46,840 nt of DNA from Amycolatopsis azurea DSM 43854 (GCF_001995215.1 NZ_MUXN01000029.1:1-46840); one strand, 5' to 3'. Numbered from the stretch's first letter, positions 8,427 through 16,310 are shown. Translations and numbers: made by a program. The notes: generated from the sequence alone by a model not told the origin.

Positions 8427-9290
8427 TTACTGCCACACGCTCGTGATCGGCGACTTGTTCGCCGCGTTGGCGATGCCCGGCAGGCCGAACGCCGCCTCCA
8501 TCGTGCGGAGGATCGAATAGTGGTTGACGGATTCGCTGTAGCTGCCCGGCTTCACGTGGGCGCCGACGAAGGTGGTGTAGATCTGGTTCACCGATGTCCC
8601 GCTGTCCTCGTCGAAATTGACGATCAGCAGGCTGTTGTGCGTCTTGGCCCACTGCGCGTACGCGTCGAGGTTCTTCTTCAGCCATTTGTCGCCCGTGTCG
8701 ACCGAGCAGTCGTGCATGTCGCTGCACAGGTCGGGGGTCACGAAAGCGACGTGCGGAAGCTTGGTGAAGTCGGTCGGGAACGACGAGAACCGTTTGTTGG
8801 CCGAGGCGGGGACATTGCCGAAGCTGACCCAGCTGTTGTGCTTTCGGGCGTAGTTGCCCTTTTCGCAGCCGGTGTAGCCGTCGGACGGCATGCTTTCCGC
8901 GTAGCCGACGAACTTCTTGCCGATCCCCGCCAGCTGGGAGGCGATGTTCTCCTTGTTCCCCAGATCCTGGCATTTGTTGCTGTCGACACCGTGCGTCGAA
9001 CCCGCGAACTGGGCGATGTAGTTCGGCTGGCTCGGGTGCGTCGTCCCGTAAGCCTTGGTGAACTTCGCCCCCTGCGAGGCGAGTTTGTTGAAGTAAGGCG
9101 CCTTGGAGCTGCCGTTGATCTCCTTGTAGTCCTTGTTCTCGAACATCACGAGGACGATGTGGTCGAACGCGGGCACCTTCGCCGCGGCGGGCTCGATCGC
9201 GGCGGCGGGAGTGTCCTGATGGGACACCACCAGCGCCGCGGCCAAGCCGGTCGCGGCCACGGCGGCGACCGCGATCCGTTTCCAGAACAT
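8427..9290 (-). CDS. Secreted phosphoesterase (PF04185-type acid phosphatase / phospholipase C family)
   Basis: Exported hydrolase of 287 aa. A signal peptide is evident (FWKRIAVAAVAATGLAAAL, residues 2-20, then a small-residue cleavage region). The mature part starts with FDHIVLVMFENKDY, the metal-binding opening of the phosphoesterase family, and has THPSQPNYIAQFAG and VNFDEDSG, equivalent to the conserved S/T-nucleophile and metal-ligand regions. The size fits the short AcpA-like acid phosphatases rather than full phospholipases C. The start ATG 9290 has a perfect AGGAGG seven bases upstream, which rules out the longer frame to 9335. Phosphate release outside the cell is the likely role. 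Confidence 0.82.
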   Translation of the reverse strand: MFWKRIAVAAVAATGLAAALVVSHQDTPAAAIEPAAAKVPAFDHIVLVMFENKDYKEINGSSKAPYFNKLASQGAKFTKAYGTTHPSQPNYIAQFAGSTHGVDSNKCQDLGNKENIASQLAGIGKKFVGYAESMPSDGYTGCEKGNYARKHNSWVSFGNVPASANKRFSSFPTDFTKLPHVAFVTPDLCSDMHDCSVDTGDKWLKKNLDAYAQWAKTHNSLLIVNFDEDSGTSVNQIYTTFVGAHVKPGSYSESVNHYSILRTMEAAFGLPGIANAANKSPITSVWQ

Positions 9291-9638
9291 GCGAAAACCT
9301 CCTGGTGAAAAGTTGAAACTTTGACGACCAACCATCGGGTTCAGCGGCGCTCCGCGGGCGTCGACAGAGTCGAGACATCAGATGTCTTGGCAGCATTTAA
9401 ACGGTAAGGAAGTCCCCGGCCCACCAAGATCGCCTGACCGGAGTAGTCGGCGGGCGGAGAACGCCCCAAAACCGGCATCGGCTGGCACGAAACCATGTAA
9501 ACCTCCCGTTCACCTTGTGTTCCCGGGCGGGAACCGATGGACTTATGGCAACTCGTTGATTCAGCCGGGTGACGGTGGTGCCGCCATTGCGCCCGCCTTC
9601 ACTGGGTACTCATCCGACCATTGGTTAAGCTGGTCGGC
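9291..9638. promoter_or_regulatory. Divergent intergenic region with a 15-bp palindrome
   Basis: This 348-bp gap lies between the leftward phosphoesterase gene and the rightward MerR-type gene and should hold both promoters. The clearest element is the perfect inverted repeat AGACATC-A-GATGTCT at 9373-9387, a plausible operator, in a locally lower-GC patch with CATTTAAACGG. I see no gene in it. Confidence 0.45.
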
Positions 9639-10274
9639 GTGAAGCCCTTTTCGTCGCGACCGGCCGGATACACGATCGAAGAACTGTCCGCGATCGTCGG
9701 CATGTCGGCACGCAACATCCGGGCGCATCAGACGAGAGGCCTGGTGCCTCCGCCGGTCCGCCGTGGCCGATCCGCCTACTACGGCCCGGTTCATCTGCGG
9801 AGGCTGAGGCGTATCACGGTGCTGCAGAAACAGGGCTTCAACCTGGTGTCCATCGCCGCGATGCTCGGAACGACCACGGTGGACGCCGCCGAGCGGCTGG
9901 ACGCGGCGATGGCCGACATCGCCCGCGACCAGCCCGCCGTCGCCCGGTGCCTGGAACGGCACGGCGTCCTCGGCAAGGACGACGCGGGAGCGCCCGCCGT
10001 CGTGCGCCAGTCCGTTTCCCGGGCGGTGGCGGACCTCGCCGGGGCCGGGATCCCGCCGCTCGCGGCACTGCGGTTCCTCGGCCAGTTCATGGACCGGATC
10101 GCACCGCTGGCGAGTGAGCAGCTGGCCGTGCTGAAGGCCCAGACCGGAGGTGTCTCGGCGGCGCCGCGGGCCTGTTTCGCCGAGCTTCTTGTAAGCGCTT
10201 TCAGGGCGACGGTGGAGAACGCCGCCGAAGTCACTTTTCCAGACGGGGAACCAGGGACTCGGCGGTCGAAGTAG
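9639..10274 (+). CDS. MerR-type transcriptional regulator
   Basis: About 211 aa. The N-terminal part (residues 10-80) reads YTIEELSAIVGMSARNIRAH, RGLVPPP and YYGPVHLRRL, the winged-helix signature of the MerR family, followed by the LQKQGFNLVSIAAML helix. The C-terminal 120 residues are alpha-helical and not recognised as a known ligand domain; no Cys cluster for metals is present apart from isolated residues. GTG 9639 is preferred because the family motif follows shortly; a TTG at 9621 is also in frame. The 3' end overlaps the convergent serine-hydrolase gene by 44 bp. Targets are unknown; the palindrome at 9373-9387 is a candidate. Confidence 0.75.
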   Translation: MKPFSSRPAGYTIEELSAIVGMSARNIRAHQTRGLVPPPVRRGRSAYYGPVHLRRLRRITVLQKQGFNLVSIAAMLGTTTVDAAERLDAAMADIARDQPAVARCLERHGVLGKDDAGAPAVVRQSVSRAVADLAGAGIPPLAALRFLGQFMDRIAPLASEQLAVLKAQTGGVSAAPRACFAELLVSAFRATVENAAEVTFPDGEPGTRRSK

Positions 10275-11040
10275 CCGATGCTGTCGCCACCCCGAGGTCG
10301 GTGCCTTCGGCGAAGCTGGACAGGATGACGACGATGTAGCGGTCGCCCCCGCCGACGAGCCCGGTCGTATGCGCATCCACGGCGCCGTGTCCGGCCGCCC
10401 AGCCCTGTTTCACGGCCCACGGCCGGTCCTGGAAGGCCGACGGGATGCCGAAGTGCTGGTCGAACCCGTCGGCGGCGGTCCTGGGCGCCTCCCGCAGCGG
10501 CTTCAGGATCAGATTCCGCTTGGCTTTCGGCAGCGCGAGGATGTGCCGGTAGGTCGCGACGATGTCGTCCGCGGTGGACAGCGTGTCGCCCCAGCGGCCC
10601 GCGTCGGCGGGCGGGGTGGTGTTCTTGAGGCCGATGGCGGCCACCGTCCTGGTGACGATCGCGGACGAGCCGTTCCGGGTCCACAGGGTGTTGGCGATCG
10701 CGTCGTCGCTTTTCGACAGCATCCGGTGGATCTGGGCTTCGTCGGACTTCCGCGGGCCGCGGGTGATGGCGTCGAGCGCGATGAACAGTTTCACCACCGA
10801 GGCGGTGCGAAATCTCTCGTCGCCATGGTTCCCGACCACCTGCTCGCCCGACGTACGGTCGAAGACGACGGTGGCGCTCCGCTCGTCCCGCACGGGGCGG
10901 CCCGCCGCGTTGGCCCGGAAGATCACGTAACCGAGGATTCCGGTGACGACCAGGAAAGCGGTCACGACCATCACGCGGAGGCGGAGCCGCCGGTTCGCGC
11001 CGGGAACGGCTATCGGCCTGGTTCGTTCGTCGTCGAACAT
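10231..11040 (-). CDS. Membrane-anchored class A beta-lactamase-fold serine hydrolase
   Basis: Protein of 269 aa with a single membrane segment at about 23-41 and an extracytoplasmic domain. Catalytic motifs are present in order: Ser81-x-x-Lys84 (ASVVK), Ser111-Asp-Asp in place of SDN, and Lys211-Gln-Gly in place of KTG. The substitutions in motifs 2 and 3 and the membrane anchor make a cell-wall-related hydrolase or penicillin-interacting protein more likely than a secreted drug-resistance beta-lactamase. The fold is seen; activity on beta-lactams is not established. The start is ATG 11040. Confidence 0.75.
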   Translation of the reverse strand: MFDDERTRPIAVPGANRRLRLRVMVVTAFLVVTGILGYVIFRANAAGRPVRDERSATVVFDRTSGEQVVGNHGDERFRTASVVKLFIALDAITRGPRKSDEAQIHRMLSKSDDAIANTLWTRNGSSAIVTRTVAAIGLKNTTPPADAGRWGDTLSTADDIVATYRHILALPKAKRNLILKPLREAPRTAADGFDQHFGIPSAFQDRPWAVKQGWAAGHGAVDAHTTGLVGGGDRYIVVILSSFAEGTDLGVATASATSTAESLVPRLEK

Positions 11041-11155
11041 GACGTCGATGTTCAGAGACGATCATCGTTGTCCCGTCTCGTTCTTGTCATGAGTCCGTAA
11101 CAGCGGCGGACCGCACGAAAACCGTTCCGGCGCTTCGGAAACCAGGTCGGAAATG

Positions 11156-11181
11156 GTGTCCGGACACCGGCCGATCGGCCG
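11156..11181. other. Two adjacent perfect palindromes downstream of the phosphatase gene
   Basis: GTGTCCGGACAC (11156-11167) and CGGCCGATCGGCCG (11168-11181) abut each other in the 217-bp gap between the stop of the leftward phosphatase gene and the start of the serine-hydrolase gene. Either could fold as a terminator or bind a dimeric regulator; nothing else is seen in this gap. Confidence 0.35.
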
Positions 11182-11257
11182 ATGTGGACCGACTTTCCGG
11201 TCGATGCGGGAAAGGCGGCGGCTCCCGCGCTCGGCGGTGCCGGGGGCCGCCGCCGGG

Positions 11258-12856
11258 TCAAGAGCGCTGCACGATGATCTGATCGACCAGGGTGCCGTCG
11301 GCACTGATCGCCCGGACGTCCATTTTGGGCGGTGTGGTGCCCGTGCCCGCGATGACGTCGACCGCGACCAGGCTGTAGCCGCGGAACCGGACACGGGACC
11401 AGGTGACCTTCTTGGTGCGGTCCTGGCCGTCCCGTTCGGAATATTTCATCGGGACCGGGGAGTCGTTGGTGGTCTCGTGGCCCAGGTAGGTGTCGGGCGC
11501 CGGGAACTCGGAAACGCTGCCGCCGCCACCGCCCGCGGTGATGTAGGTCGTCCCGTCCTTGACCGGATTGGTGGTCCCGCGCGACGGCACCTTCTTGACG
11601 GCCTTGCCGGCACGGATCGGGTCGGTCCGTTCGTAGATGTGGTTGTGCCCGTTGAGTACAAGGTCGACCTGGTACTTGTCGAACAGCGGGGCCCAGTCCT
11701 TCTGCGCGCCGAGTTCGGCGCCGTTGGAATGGCAGGTGGAGTACGTGCACTGGTGGCAGTAGACGACGATGAAGTCGATCGTGGGGTCGGCGCGGAAGGC
11801 GGCGAGCGTCTTGCCGAGCCACTTGAGCTGCTTGCCCTTGGTGTAGTCCAGATTGGACGGACTGTTGTAGCAGACGTCGTTGCCGTCCAGGCTGATCAGG
11901 CCGACGTTCTGGTAGCGCCACGAGTAGATGCAGGTGGACCCGTCCCAGGCGTTGTCCGGCATGGTGAACCGCGCCCGGACGCCGCCGTAGCCGTCCTCGG
12001 AGTACCAGCCCTCCATCTCGTGGTTGCCGAGCGCCATCATCCACGGGATCCCGGCGGTGACGGGCTCGTTCTGCACGAAGAACGAGTCCCACAGCCGGGC
12101 GTCGTACTGGTCCTCCTCGGGGTGCCCGCCCTCGCCCTCGAGGGCGTAGCTCAGGTCGCCCATGGCGAGGTGGAAGGCCGGGTCGAGCCCTGCGATCAGG
12201 CTGCTGGTCGCGACGGCGTTGTAGCCGACGCCCTGATCGCCGAACGCCGTGAACGAGAACGTGCCGTCGCCACCCGCGGCCGGGGCGGTGCGGAAACTCG
12301 CCATCTCGCCGAGCCTGCCGGCGGGGTCGTAACCCTCGTGGCCGACGACGTAGTAGTACGTGGTGTTGGGCAGCAGGCGGTCGATCCGGGCGTGGAGGTA
12401 GTACTGCGTGATCGACTTCGGGCTGTTCGGCGGATACTCCTCGACCGGGTGCTGCCAGGACATCTGGCTGGTCAGCGCCCGGACCTCGGCCTGGATGGGC
12501 GGGCTGAAGTCGCCGGGGACCGTGCCGATCCGGACGAACGGCGCGGTCACCGCCGCGGGTACCTGCCAGGAGACGACGACCTGCTGGGACGGGTCGGCGC
12601 CGTAGGCGATGTGCCGTCCGAACGGCCGCAGCGCCGAACCCGCGACCTTGTCCGCGTTGAGCAGCACGGTCGGCCCAGGGGAGGCCATGGCGGTGCCGGG
12701 CAGAAGGACACCGCCGGCGGCGAGCGCCGCGCCGCTCACCGCGCCCACCCGGAACAGGGTCCGCCGCGAATACTGATTGACGAATTTGTCGTGTTTCTCG
12801 GCCAAGCTGAGCCGACGGTAGGCTTGGGACCTGCTGTTCCGGGGAGTTTCGGCCAT
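11258..12856 (-). CDS. Tat-exported purple-acid-phosphatase-like metallophosphoesterase
   Basis: Protein of 532 aa. The N-terminus has a twin-arginine signal (YSRRTLFRVG, then a hydrophobic stretch ending TAMA), so it folds before export. A fibronectin-like N-domain (YGADPSQQVVVSWQV) precedes a metallophosphoesterase domain with all the usual metal motifs: GDQG, GDLSY, GNHE, VVYCHQC and GHNHIYERT. Order and spacing match purple acid phosphatases. Extracellular phosphomonoester hydrolysis is the likely role; together with the nearby phosphoesterase (8427-9290) it points to phosphate scavenging. The ATG at 12856 lies close behind a strong promoter-like sequence overlapped by a palindrome. Confidence 0.88.
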   Translation of the reverse strand: MAETPRNSRSQAYRRLSLAEKHDKFVNQYSRRTLFRVGAVSGAALAAGGVLLPGTAMASPGPTVLLNADKVAGSALRPFGRHIAYGADPSQQVVVSWQVPAAVTAPFVRIGTVPGDFSPPIQAEVRALTSQMSWQHPVEEYPPNSPKSITQYYLHARIDRLLPNTTYYYVVGHEGYDPAGRLGEMASFRTAPAAGGDGTFSFTAFGDQGVGYNAVATSSLIAGLDPAFHLAMGDLSYALEGEGGHPEEDQYDARLWDSFFVQNEPVTAGIPWMMALGNHEMEGWYSEDGYGGVRARFTMPDNAWDGSTCIYSWRYQNVGLISLDGNDVCYNSPSNLDYTKGKQLKWLGKTLAAFRADPTIDFIVVYCHQCTYSTCHSNGAELGAQKDWAPLFDKYQVDLVLNGHNHIYERTDPIRAGKAVKKVPSRGTTNPVKDGTTYITAGGGGGSVSEFPAPDTYLGHETTNDSPVPMKYSERDGQDRTKKVTWSRVRFRGYSLVAVDVIAGTGTTPPKMDVRAISADGTLVDQIIVQRS

Positions 12857-12863
12857 GAAATCG

Positions 12864-12892
12864 AAGTTAAGAAGGCTTCCTAACTAAGTCAA
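12864..12892 (-). promoter_or_regulatory. Promoter with overlapping 17-bp palindrome upstream of the phosphatase gene
   Basis: Read on the minus strand there is a -35 TTGACT (12887-12892), a 17-base spacer and a -10 TAACTT (12864-12869), a near-consensus housekeeping promoter. The near-perfect palindrome TTAGGAAGCCTTCTTAA (12867-12883 on the minus strand, one mismatched pair) covers the spacer and the edge of the -10, so a bound protein would block transcription. Confidence 0.6.
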
Positions 12893-12982
12893 GAGGCTGC
12901 TGCGGGCTGCATGGAACCGTGCAACCGGGCGTGACTCGCGTGCTTGGACGCGGAACTCGGTGTGTCGCGTCCAAGCACGCGA

Positions 12983-13252
12983 TCAGAGCAGCTCGGAGGA
13001 GACGACCGCGTCCAGGGTGCGCAGCCGGTCCAGCAACGGCTCGATCTCGTCCTCGGCGATCAGGACGGCGCAGGTCATGGTGCTTTCGCGGACCCCGTCG
13101 CGCACGTCGAGCGACAGGTCGTGGACCAGACAGCCGAGCGCGTCGACCAGGCCGGGGATCCGGTCGACGCCGCCGATGAAGTAGGTGGCGATCCGGCGGC
13201 GGATCAGCATGGACGAGCGAGGGGCGGGAACCTGGAAAGTGGTGAGCGACAT
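12983..13252 (-). CDS. ACT-domain small protein (acetolactate synthase small-subunit-like)
   Basis: Protein of 89 aa. After about 20 residues, RRIATYFIGGVDRIPGLVDA begins a beta-alpha-beta-beta-alpha-beta pattern typical of a single ACT domain, as in IlvN/IlvM regulatory subunits; the length is close to IlvM. No catalytic partner (IlvB) is encoded nearby. The start ATG 13252 has a GGAG about eight bases upstream. A longer reading to 13969 is rejected because it overlaps the kinase-hemerythrin gene and destroys the leader region. A 13-codon leader ORF and alternative hairpins precede it, suggesting attenuation by a branched-chain amino acid. The ACT assignment is from the pattern only; its partner is unknown. 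Confidence 0.6.
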   Translation of the reverse strand: MSLTTFQVPAPRSSMLIRRRIATYFIGGVDRIPGLVDALGCLVHDLSLDVRDGVRESTMTCAVLIAEDEIEPLLDRLRTLDAVVSSELL

Positions 13253-13323
13253 CGTGGTCTCCGAAGGCGAGGGAACGAACAGGCCATGGAGGGCCAGGTC
13301 CCGGGAGATGCCCCGTGTCGAGG

Positions 13324-13366
13324 GGTCGCCGGAATGCGCGCCGGCGACCTGGTTCAGCCGGCGCGC
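13324..13366 (-). promoter_or_regulatory. Two mutually exclusive hairpins (probable attenuator)
   Basis: Hairpin A pairs 13357-13366 with 13336-13345 (ten perfect pairs, GCGCGCCGGC), its first arm lying inside the leader ORF just after the Val-Val codons. Hairpin B pairs 13341-13349 with 13324-13332 (nine perfect pairs, GGTCGCCGG). They share 13341-13345, so only one can form. A ribosome stalled at the valine codons would cover the first arm of A and favour B, the normal logic of amino-acid attenuation. A terminator without U-run or occlusion of the start region could be the output. Confidence 0.55.
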
Positions 13367-13395
13367 TTGACTACGAGTCGGGTAAAGCGGCGCAC
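13354..13395 (-). CDS. Putative 13-residue leader peptide (MRRFTRLVVKRAG)
   Basis: A GTG at 13395 opens a 13-codon ORF ending in TGA at 13354, with Leu-Val-Val in the middle. The R-L-V-V stretch recalls the known leader peptides of actinobacterial ilvBN operons. It begins six bases after a TAGCCT -10 (13402-13407) that sits 16 bases from a GTGACA -35 (13424-13429), so the mRNA may be leaderless. It lies about 100 bases upstream of the ACT-domain gene. Confidence 0.5.
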   Translation of the reverse strand: MRRFTRLVVKRAG

Positions 13396-13425
13396 GGCGA
13401 CAGGCTAGCACGCCCTGCCGGAATG

Positions 13426-15378
13426 TCACGAAAGCCGCAGCCGCGGCCCTTGCTCGCGGACGTGCGCGATGGATCCACAGTCGAGGTCCAGCTGTCGCTG
13501 CCGTTCCGCGACGAAAGCCCGGCCGAGGCCGGTGCGGTCCGAAGTGGACAGTGTGCGCCGGAGTTCGTTCAGCAGCCCGCGTTCCTCGGAACGGATATGG
13601 GCGTCGACCGAGTTCTCCAGAGCTGCCAACGCTTTTTCGAAGTCGTCCGATTCCAGCACCGCGAGCAACTCGGAAGCGAGCCCGCTCTCCGTCGCATCGG
13701 GACGGACGATCCGTTCCGTCGCGGTGGCATGCGCGACCAGCGACGCGGACAGCTCCGCGATGAGCGCCGGACGATCGGCCTCGTCGTTGCGGAGGTCCCG
13801 GAAGAGCTGCTCGATCCGGCGGTGATCGGCCAGGACGACCTCGACCAGGTCGGAGCCCGGGGGAGCGGCCGTCGGCCCGGGACGCATCCAGCCGAACGTC
13901 AGTTCCACGGCCTGCCGCCAGTGCGCGTACTCGCTGTCGCGGCGGGCGGGGTCCATGGTCGGCAGCCACTGCCCGGCGCGATGCCAGTTCCGGCGCAGGC
14001 CCTCCAGATCCGGCCAGTACCCGACCGACAGCCCGGCCGCGTACGCCGCGCCCAGCGACACGGTCTCGGCGACCATCGGGCGGACCACTGGCACGTCGAG
14101 GACGTCGGCGACGAACTGCATCAGCAGATTGTCCGCGGTCATCCCGCCGTCCACTTTGAGCGTCGACAGCGCCAGGCCCGAATCGGCGTTCATCGCGTCG
14201 ACGACCTCTCGGGTCTGCCAGCCCGTCGCCTCCAGCACGGCCCTGGCCAGGTGCCCCTTGGTGATGTACGACGTCAGCCCGGCGATCACGCCGCGGGCCT
14301 CGCTGTGCCAGTGCGGCGCGAACAGGCCCGAAAAGGCGGGCACGATGTAGCAGCCGCCGTTGTCCTCGACCGTCCGCGCCAGCGTCTCGATCTCAGGAGC
14401 GCTGCCGATCAGCTCCAGGCCGTCCCGAAACCACTGCACGAGCGACCCGGTGACCGCGATCGACCCTTCGAGGGCGTACACGGCGGGCTCGTCGCCGATC
14501 TTGAACCCGACGGTGGTCAGCATGCCGTGCGTGGAGTGCACCGGCGTCGGACCGGTGTTGAGCAGCAGGAAACTGCCCGTCCCGTAGGTGCACTTCGCCT
14601 CACCGGGCGCGAAGCAGGTCTGGCCGAACAACGCCGCTTGCTGATCGCCGAGCGCCGCCGCGATCCGGATCCCCGGTACCACCCGCGACGTCGTCCCGTA
14701 CACCTCGGTCGAGGGCCGGATCTCCGGCAGCATCGCGCGCGGGACGTCGAAGAACTCCAGCAGTTCGTCGTCCCACGACAGCGTCCGCAGGTTCATCAGC
14801 ATGGTGCGCGAGGCGTTGGTGACGTCGGTGACGTGGACGCCGCCCTCCTGGCCGCCGGTCAGGTTCCAGATCAGCCAGCTCTCGACCGTCCCGAACAGGA
14901 CGTCGCCGCGTTCGGCGCGTTCCCGCAGGCCAGGAGTTCTTTCCAGCAGCCAGCGGATGCGGGGTGCGGAGAAGTAGGTCGCCAACGGCAACCCGCACAG
15001 CCGACGGACCCGGTCGGCGCCCGGTTCGCGGGCGAGGTGTTCGAGCATCGCGTCGGTGCGGGTATCCTGCCAGACGATCGCGCGTCCGATCGGGTTCCCG
15101 GTGTGCCGGTCCCACAGCACCGTCGTCTCGCGCTGGTTCGCGATGCCGAGACCGACCACCTGCCCCGGTTCGGCGCCCGCGTCGGCCAGGGCCTGCGGCA
15201 CGATCCGGCCGACGTTGCGCCAGATCTCCGTCGCGTCGTGTTCGACCCAGCCCGGCCGGGGGAAGTGCTGCTGATGTTCGCGTTGCGCGACCGACACCAG
15301 CCTGCCGCGTGCGTCGAACAGGATGCATCGGGTCGAGGTGGTGCCCTGGTCGATCGACATCACATAGCGCTGGACCAC
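13426..15378 (-). CDS. Glycerol kinase fused to a C-terminal hemerythrin-like (HHE) domain
   Basis: Protein of 650 aa, about 150 longer than normal GlpK. Residues 1-500 are a complete FGGY-family glycerol kinase: SIDQGTTSTR phosphate loop, HDATEIW, NQRETTVLWD, YGTGSFLLLNTG and the C-terminal KVDGGMTADN. Residues about 508-650 form an alpha-helical domain with hemerythrin-type ligands: His519 (ADHRRIE), His550 with Glu555 (HATATE) and His594 with Glu598 (HIRSEE). The Glu normally four after the second His is Thr, with Glu one residue later. GTG 15378 has GGAGGT six bases upstream. It lies just downstream of the IclR gene on the same strand, while a second, normal glpK is divergently encoded. 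An iron- or oxygen-sensing regulatory tail is inferred. Confidence 0.88.
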   Translation of the reverse strand: MVQRYVMSIDQGTTSTRCILFDARGRLVSVAQREHQQHFPRPGWVEHDATEIWRNVGRIVPQALADAGAEPGQVVGLGIANQRETTVLWDRHTGNPIGRAIVWQDTRTDAMLEHLAREPGADRVRRLCGLPLATYFSAPRIRWLLERTPGLRERAERGDVLFGTVESWLIWNLTGGQEGGVHVTDVTNASRTMLMNLRTLSWDDELLEFFDVPRAMLPEIRPSTEVYGTTSRVVPGIRIAAALGDQQAALFGQTCFAPGEAKCTYGTGSFLLLNTGPTPVHSTHGMLTTVGFKIGDEPAVYALEGSIAVTGSLVQWFRDGLELIGSAPEIETLARTVEDNGGCYIVPAFSGLFAPHWHSEARGVIAGLTSYITKGHLARAVLEATGWQTREVVDAMNADSGLALSTLKVDGGMTADNLLMQFVADVLDVPVVRPMVAETVSLGAAYAAGLSVGYWPDLEGLRRNWHRAGQWLPTMDPARRDSEYAHWRQAVELTFGWMRPGPTAAPPGSDLVEVVLADHRRIEQLFRDLRNDEADRPALIAELSASLVAHATATERIVRPDATESGLASELLAVLESDDFEKALAALENSVDAHIRSEERGLLNELRRTLSTSDRTGLGRAFVAERQRQLDLDCGSIAHVREQGPRLRLS

Positions 15379-15391
15379 GCGAGCACCTCCA

Positions 15392-16159
15392 TCACCATCG
15401 GGACGCGCCGAGATCGCGGGAGACCGCCCGTGCCGCGTCGCGCACATGACCGAGCAGCCGGGGGAGCGGGCTGCCGTCGGGTTCACAGATCCGTTCCGTC
15501 GCGCCGGACACCCCGATCGCGCCGACCACGATGCCGCCGTGCCCGCGGATCGGCGCCGCTATCCCGGCCTCGCCGGTGATCATCTCGCCGTTCTCACTCG
15601 CCCAGCCGGCCTCGCGCACCTTGCCACAGGCGCGTTTGATCGCGGTCTGGGTGACCAGGGTCCGGCGGGTGTAGGCCTCCGGTACGCCGGAGCGCAACGA
15701 TGCCACGAGACCGGTGTCGTAGGCCAGAAGTACTTTTCCGAGCGCCGTCGCGTGCAGCGGCAGAAGCGTGCCGACGTCGAGTGTCTGCAAGCTGTCGTCG
15801 GGCCGGAACACGTGGTGCACCACCAGGACCCGGCCCTCCAGTGGGGCGCCGATCCGGACTGCCTCGCCGCTGCGCGCGGCCAGCGCGTCGGCCCAGTTGA
15901 TCGCGCGTGACCGGAGTTCGTTGACGTCGAGATAGCTCGTGCCGAGGTGCAGAAGTGCCGCGCCCAGTTGGTATTTCCCGGTATCGCGGTCCTGTTCGAC
16001 AAAACCGACCCCTTGCAGGGTGCGGAGGATCCCGTGCGCCGTTCCCTTGGCCAGTTCGAGGGAATCGGCGATCTCGCCGACCCCGAGACGGCCGGAACCG
16101 CGCGCCAGCAACCGCAGGATCGCGGCGGCGCGCTCGATGGACTGGATCGGACCGGGCAC
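15392..16159 (-). CDS. gylR: IclR-family glycerol regulator (GylR-like)
   Basis: Regulator of 255 aa. The N-terminal winged helix (QSIERAAAILRLLA, ELAKGTAHGILRTL) and the C-terminal effector domain (HATALGKVLLAY, GIAAPIRGHGG) are canonical for IclR proteins. It is divergent from glpF-glpK-glpD and upstream of the kinase-hemerythrin gene, the same arrangement of players as Streptomyces gylR with gylCAB, so control of glycerol use (repression relieved by glycerol or glycerol-3-phosphate) is likely. GTG 16159 is chosen because it gives the short N-terminus typical of the family; the frame is open further upstream through the operator region. Confidence 0.85.
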   Translation of the reverse strand: MPGPIQSIERAAAILRLLARGSGRLGVGEIADSLELAKGTAHGILRTLQGVGFVEQDRDTGKYQLGAALLHLGTSYLDVNELRSRAINWADALAARSGEAVRIGAPLEGRVLVVHHVFRPDDSLQTLDVGTLLPLHATALGKVLLAYDTGLVASLRSGVPEAYTRRTLVTQTAIKRACGKVREAGWASENGEMITGEAGIAAPIRGHGGIVVGAIGVSGATERICEPDGSPLPRLLGHVRDAARAVSRDLGASRW

Positions 16160-16187
16160 GGCCCAACCGTAGCCCGACCGGCCCTGA

Positions 16188-16270
16188 TTCGACAATGTCG
16201 AACATCGTCTTCGGACGTTCGACAATGCCGACCGCCGTCCGTTGACCCCGGGTTTCCGCGAACTTAACTT
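16188..16270. promoter_or_regulatory. glp control region: paired operators and glpF promoter
   Basis: TTCGAC-AAT-GTCGAA (16188-16202) is a perfect inverted repeat; a second copy, TTCGAC-AAT-GCCGAC (16218-16232), lies exactly 30 bp further on, about three helical turns. They are followed by a plus-strand promoter with -35 TTGACC (16242-16247), a 17-base spacer and -10 TAACTT (16265-16270). The divergent IclR protein is the obvious candidate to bind these sites. Confidence 0.6.
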
Positions 16271-16310
16271 CGGCCTCAACAGGGCAACGGTGTCCTTTGT
16301 GGAGGAAGCA

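Noticed and set aside
10231..11040. True beta-lactamase resistance gene
   Set aside because: The SDN and KTG motifs are SDD and KQG and the protein is membrane-anchored, so only the fold, not drug hydrolysis, is supported.
12983..13969. Longer 328-codon version of the ACT-domain gene
   Set aside because: The extra N-terminal part runs antiparallel in frame terms through the kinase-hemerythrin gene and the leader region; ATG 13252 has its own ribosome site.
13426..15378. Kinase-hemerythrin gene as a frameshifted or decayed pseudogene
   Set aside because: One uninterrupted frame keeps all kinase motifs and three HHE histidines, with a good ribosome site.
13315..15579. 754-codon plus-strand frame over the kinase-hemerythrin gene
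   Set aside because: Antisense shadow; the minus strand encodes a complete glycerol kinase with all motifs.
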